From positions 1-6,840 of the forward strand of contig JAKBSX010000154.1 in NCBI GenBank assembly GCA_021844725.1: DNA of 6,840 nucleotides, given 5' to 3'. Numbering within the stretch: the stretch's first letter is position 1; every line of letters starts with the position of its first letter. The stretch is from Actinomycetes bacterium. Lineage in GTDB: Bacteria; Actinomycetota; Acidimicrobiia; Acidimicrobiales; Acidimicrobiaceae. The position numbers and the translations under genes were made by a program. This document shows, piece by piece, positions 4,386 to 6,840 of the stretch. Under the pieces are notes generated by a model. It ran no database searches, was not told the DNA's origin, and worked only from the letters and a program-made list of their open reading frames with translations.

Positions 4386-6587
4386 ATGCCTGTTCTAGAT
4401 CTTCAGGCCAGTAAAAATACCAGTGCCTTGGCTAAAAGCAAAGATGACCACCCGGCAATCCTTGCACGTCTGGGCAGATGGATGGCCATCCATTTCTGGC
4501 GTGTTCTCATCGGTTGGGCAGTGGTGTTGATTTTGTTTGGAGCATTTGCACCCAAGGTTGAGACTGCATTAGCTGGCGCCGGATGGGATAATTCGTCAAG
4601 CCAGTCTGTCGCTGCACGCAACATAATACAAAAGGATTTCTCGGGCTTAGGTTCATCTGCACTTCAAGTAGTCATTGTTGATCACCATGGCGCGATAGCT
4701 ACTGATCGTAAGGCTCAATTGGTGGTGGCAAAGGTGGGGTCAGTATTACGGTCCGATAAGAATGTATCCAAAGTAGTGATGCCCCAAGCGGGATCAACTA
4801 TCTCCCAGAATGGAACGACTGTGGTCATTACCGGAGGTGCTGCAGTTGGGCCAAATGCAATGGTGAACGCAGCGTCAAAGCTGCAATCCACACTAGACAA
4901 GTTGTCGACCAGATCGCTCAGTGTGGAATTGACTGGAGATAGTGCTTTGTGGTCTCAGTTTAACTCAGCCAACCATAGTGCAATGATGCGCTCGGAGATA
5001 TTGTCATGGCCCGTTACGCTGCTAATTTTGGTTGTGGTATTTGGTAGCCTAGTGGCTGCGGGACTCCCTCTGATGCTCACCGTTGCTGGGCTGCTTGTGG
5101 CTGCTGGCGCTCTGGTTTTGGCGACAAAGATAGGCCCAGTGTCAATTTGGGCACTCAATTTTGCACTTATGTTTGCACTTGCTTTGGGGATCGACTATGC
5201 GCTGTTTTTAGTGGTCCGTTTTCGCTCTGCACTAAAGCGCCGTAATATTATGTCTGGCGATAGTGACGGTGTTGTCTCGGCAGTAGCAGAGACAATGAAT
5301 ACCGCGGGAAAAGCGGTGGCCTTTTCCGCAGTAACAGTACTGCTGTCGCTATCTAGTGTTCTTGTAATACCAAGCCCCGCGTTTAGGAGCATGGCTCTTG
5401 GAATCATGTTGTCGGTGGTGGCGGTACTAGCAGCAACACTTACTCTGTTGCCTGCAGTGCTGGGGCGTTTGGGGACCAAAATCAATTCTGGAAAATTGCG
5501 TATTCCCGGTCGAGTTGTAAGAGAAGCGCCACCTTTAACGGCCCTCGAGCGACAACTTCATCGATGGGGTAAGACTATGTGGTCTCATCCCTACATTGTT
5601 GCTGCAGGAGCTCTGATTATTGCTGGATTGACGATAGTTCCAGTATTCGGACTCAAAACTTCAATGCCTTCAATTAAAATTATTCCGGCATCTGCTTCTG
5701 CAAGGATTGGATACAACCAGATAAGCTCTGCCTTTGGACCCGGAGTACCAAGCACCTTACAAGTTTTAGTTCCAGCTAAGGAACAGACGGTTGCGGTTAA
5801 AGCCATGCGCAATATAAGCGGAGTTGCAGATGTAATGCCTATGACGCAAAGTGGGGGTTACCGGCTAGATACGGTGGTTCCGACAACTGGTCCTTCGACT
5901 GCGGCTACCCAGTCAACCATTGCTCAACTGCGTCAACATCTTCCGGCCGGCAGCCTTGTAGGTGGGGCGGCAGCTGAAAATTATGATCTGCAACGCGTAC
6001 TTTCTTCACGCACTCCTTTGGTATTTGGGCTTTTGCTTTTGATTGGATTCGTCTCATTGGTGGTAGCGCTTGGGGCGCCACTGTTAGCGTTAGCTGGAAT
6101 AGCAGTTACAGGTCTTTCAGTTGCCGGAGCATTTGGAATAGCCCGACTTATCTTTCAAAACGGCGATCTCTCTGGTATCCTCAATTTTGCACCTCAAGGA
6201 TTTGTGGATGCCTGGGGTCCGATATTTTTCGGAGCCATGGTTGCCGGAGTTGCAATGGACTATACGTTGTTCCTCCTTTCAGCTGCTAAAGAGCACTATG
6301 AAAATCACAGCGATACTAAGGGAGCAATGGTTACCTCAATCCGTAGTTCAGGTCGGGTAGTTGTATCCGCGGCGGCGGTGATGATTGCAGTATTTTTGAC
6401 CTTTGCACTATCTGGTCCTCTTGCTCCTAAGGAGATGGGAGTGATTCTCGCAATTGCGGTGGCGTTGGACTCAGTTCTTGTTCGAATGGCTTTGTTGCCG
6501 GTACTGCTTCGTCTCGGTGGCCATCGAATCTGGGATCAGCCGGCTTGGCTTGGCAAGATACTTCCAAACATCCGATTTTCTCACTAA
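4386..6587 (+). CDS. MMPL-family RND transporter
   Basis: This intact 733-residue protein belongs to the MMPL branch of the RND superfamily (MmpL and ActII-3 relatives), inner-membrane proton-driven exporters of lipids, lipid precursors or other hydrophobic molecules. The expected double layout is visible: first helix near 37-55 (FWRVLIGWAVVLILF), external domain about 56-200, a block of five helices about 205-360, a cytoplasmic linker, a seventh helix about 402-422, a second external domain about 423-540, and five more helices about 545-710. The two signature segments are GIDYALFLVVRFR (268-280) and AMDYTLFLLSAAKEHY (623-638). Their Asp-Tyr pairs, D270-Y271 and D625-Y626, match the proton-relay pairs known in MmpL3. 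LDSVLVRMALLPVLLRLGG (694-712) is the usual last helix. The length fits the shorter MMPL class without a long C-terminal domain. It stands alone with its own ribosome binding site and a likely terminator. Upstream symmetric sites suggest regulated expression. Substrate is unknown. Confidence 0.95.
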   Translation: MPVLDLQASKNTSALAKSKDDHPAILARLGRWMAIHFWRVLIGWAVVLILFGAFAPKVETALAGAGWDNSSSQSVAARNIIQKDFSGLGSSALQVVIVDHHGAIATDRKAQLVVAKVGSVLRSDKNVSKVVMPQAGSTISQNGTTVVITGGAAVGPNAMVNAASKLQSTLDKLSTRSLSVELTGDSALWSQFNSANHSAMMRSEILSWPVTLLILVVVFGSLVAAGLPLMLTVAGLLVAAGALVLATKIGPVSIWALNFALMFALALGIDYALFLVVRFRSALKRRNIMSGDSDGVVSAVAETMNTAGKAVAFSAVTVLLSLSSVLVIPSPAFRSMALGIMLSVVAVLAATLTLLPAVLGRLGTKINSGKLRIPGRVVREAPPLTALERQLHRWGKTMWSHPYIVAAGALIIAGLTIVPVFGLKTSMPSIKIIPASASARIGYNQISSAFGPGVPSTLQVLVPAKEQTVAVKAMRNISGVADVMPMTQSGGYRLDTVVPTTGPSTAATQSTIAQLRQHLPAGSLVGGAAAENYDLQRVLSSRTPLVFGLLLLIGFVSLVVALGAPLLALAGIAVTGLSVAGAFGIARLIFQNGDLSGILNFAPQGFVDAWGPIFFGAMVAGVAMDYTLFLLSAAKEHYENHSDTKGAMVTSIRSSGRVVVSAAAVMIAVFLTFALSGPLAPKEMGVILAIAVALDSVLVRMALLPVLLRLGGHRIWDQPAWLGKILPNIRFSH

Positions 6588-6658
6588 AGAAGCTCTGTAT
6601 CACGGTAGTTATTTAATCCAGCTACATACAGAAGGTCTTTGACTTATCTCAGTTATCT

Positions 6659-6696
6659 ATTGGTTCCCTATCTCTTTTTCTGGGTAGGGAACCAAT
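6659..6696 (+). terminator. Likely terminator after the transporter
   Basis: ATTGGTTCCCTA (6659-6670) and TAGGGAACCAAT (6685-6696) form a perfect 12-base stem around a 14-base loop that can pair a little further with wobbles. It begins 72 bases after the transporter stop. No T-run follows on either strand, so this would be a stem-only terminator or an RNA-stabilising hairpin. The near-perfect symmetry also allows a protein-binding site. Confidence 0.55.
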
Positions 6697-6738
6697 CGGA
6701 AGTCTTATTCTAAGAGCAAAAGGTGACGAAGCTATTTT

Positions 6739-6840
6739 GTGAAAGATGCTGCTGAGGATAGATCAGCGGTATCACGTTCTCAGGAGCGGTCTAAATATTT
6801 GAGAGGTATTCTCCGGAAGATCCTTTGCCAAAGAGTGCGC
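6739..6840 (+). CDS. Possible start of a gene running off the right edge
   Basis: A GTG at 6739 opens a 34-codon frame that remains open to the window end. It reads VKDAAEDRSAVSRSQERSKY and then LRGILRKILCQRVR. AAAGGTG, a partial Shine-Dalgarno sequence, lies about 14 bases upstream, slightly too far. The charged, helical start would suit a small regulator, but no family is recognisable. An open run of this length can occur by chance. Confidence 0.3.
   Translation, partial: MKDAAEDRSAVSRSQERSKYLRGILRKILCQRVR

Noticed and set aside
4403..5812. Several minus-strand open frames of 61-96 codons inside the transporter
   Set aside because: They lie antisense to a strongly supported gene, have no family likeness, and are expected shadows of its codon pattern.
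6454..6642. A 62-codon plus-strand frame overlapping the transporter end
   Set aside because: It is out of frame with the transporter, its start lies inside the last membrane helix coding region, and it has no ribosome binding site.

Overview
The window looks like a slowly decaying accessory or intergenic-rich stretch of an actinobacterial genome. That guess rests on an ActII-3/MmpL-type transporter, a MazE/MazF pair of the ribbon-helix-helix type common in actinobacteria, and a GT-C-like membrane protein carrying a WAE-x-G motif. Base composition is close to balanced, well below Streptomyces or Mycobacterium, so a moderate-GC lineage such as the Acidimicrobiia is possible. The taxon is inference only.

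Layout. The left part (1-3828) carries only minus-strand genes. From the right these are: a polytopic membrane protein resembling GT-C glycosyltransferases (2431-3819); a 570-base stretch without a convincing gene; an intact MazE-like antitoxin (1536-1787) whose partner mazF (1214-1542) is still recognisable but broken in at least four places; a 690-base stretch with possible coding scraps; and a family 2 glycosyltransferase (80-523) that stops after the catalytic core and lacks the usual C-terminal half. A divergent intergenic region of about 560 bases (3829-4385) follows. It is rich in symmetric sites: a perfect 17-bp palindrome, a CsoR-type operator overlapping a -10 box, a hairpin with a GAGA tetraloop and an 11-bp direct repeat. 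It leads into an intact plus-strand MMPL/RND transporter (4386-6587) with a strong ribosome binding site, followed by a 12-bp perfect inverted repeat likely to be a terminator. A possible new reading frame begins near the right edge.

How the parts may work together. The GT2 enzyme and the GT-C-like protein could once have formed a polyprenyl-phosphate-sugar pathway, with the GT2 making the lipid-linked donor and the GT-C enzyme using it outside the membrane. MMPL proteins export lipids or lipid-like molecules in actinobacteria. An envelope-glycolipid theme is therefore plausible but unproven. The clearest odd signals are the antitoxin outliving its toxin and the CsoR-like operator with no copper gene beside it. 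I found no CRISPR array, tRNA, rRNA, transposase or convincing new multi-gene system.
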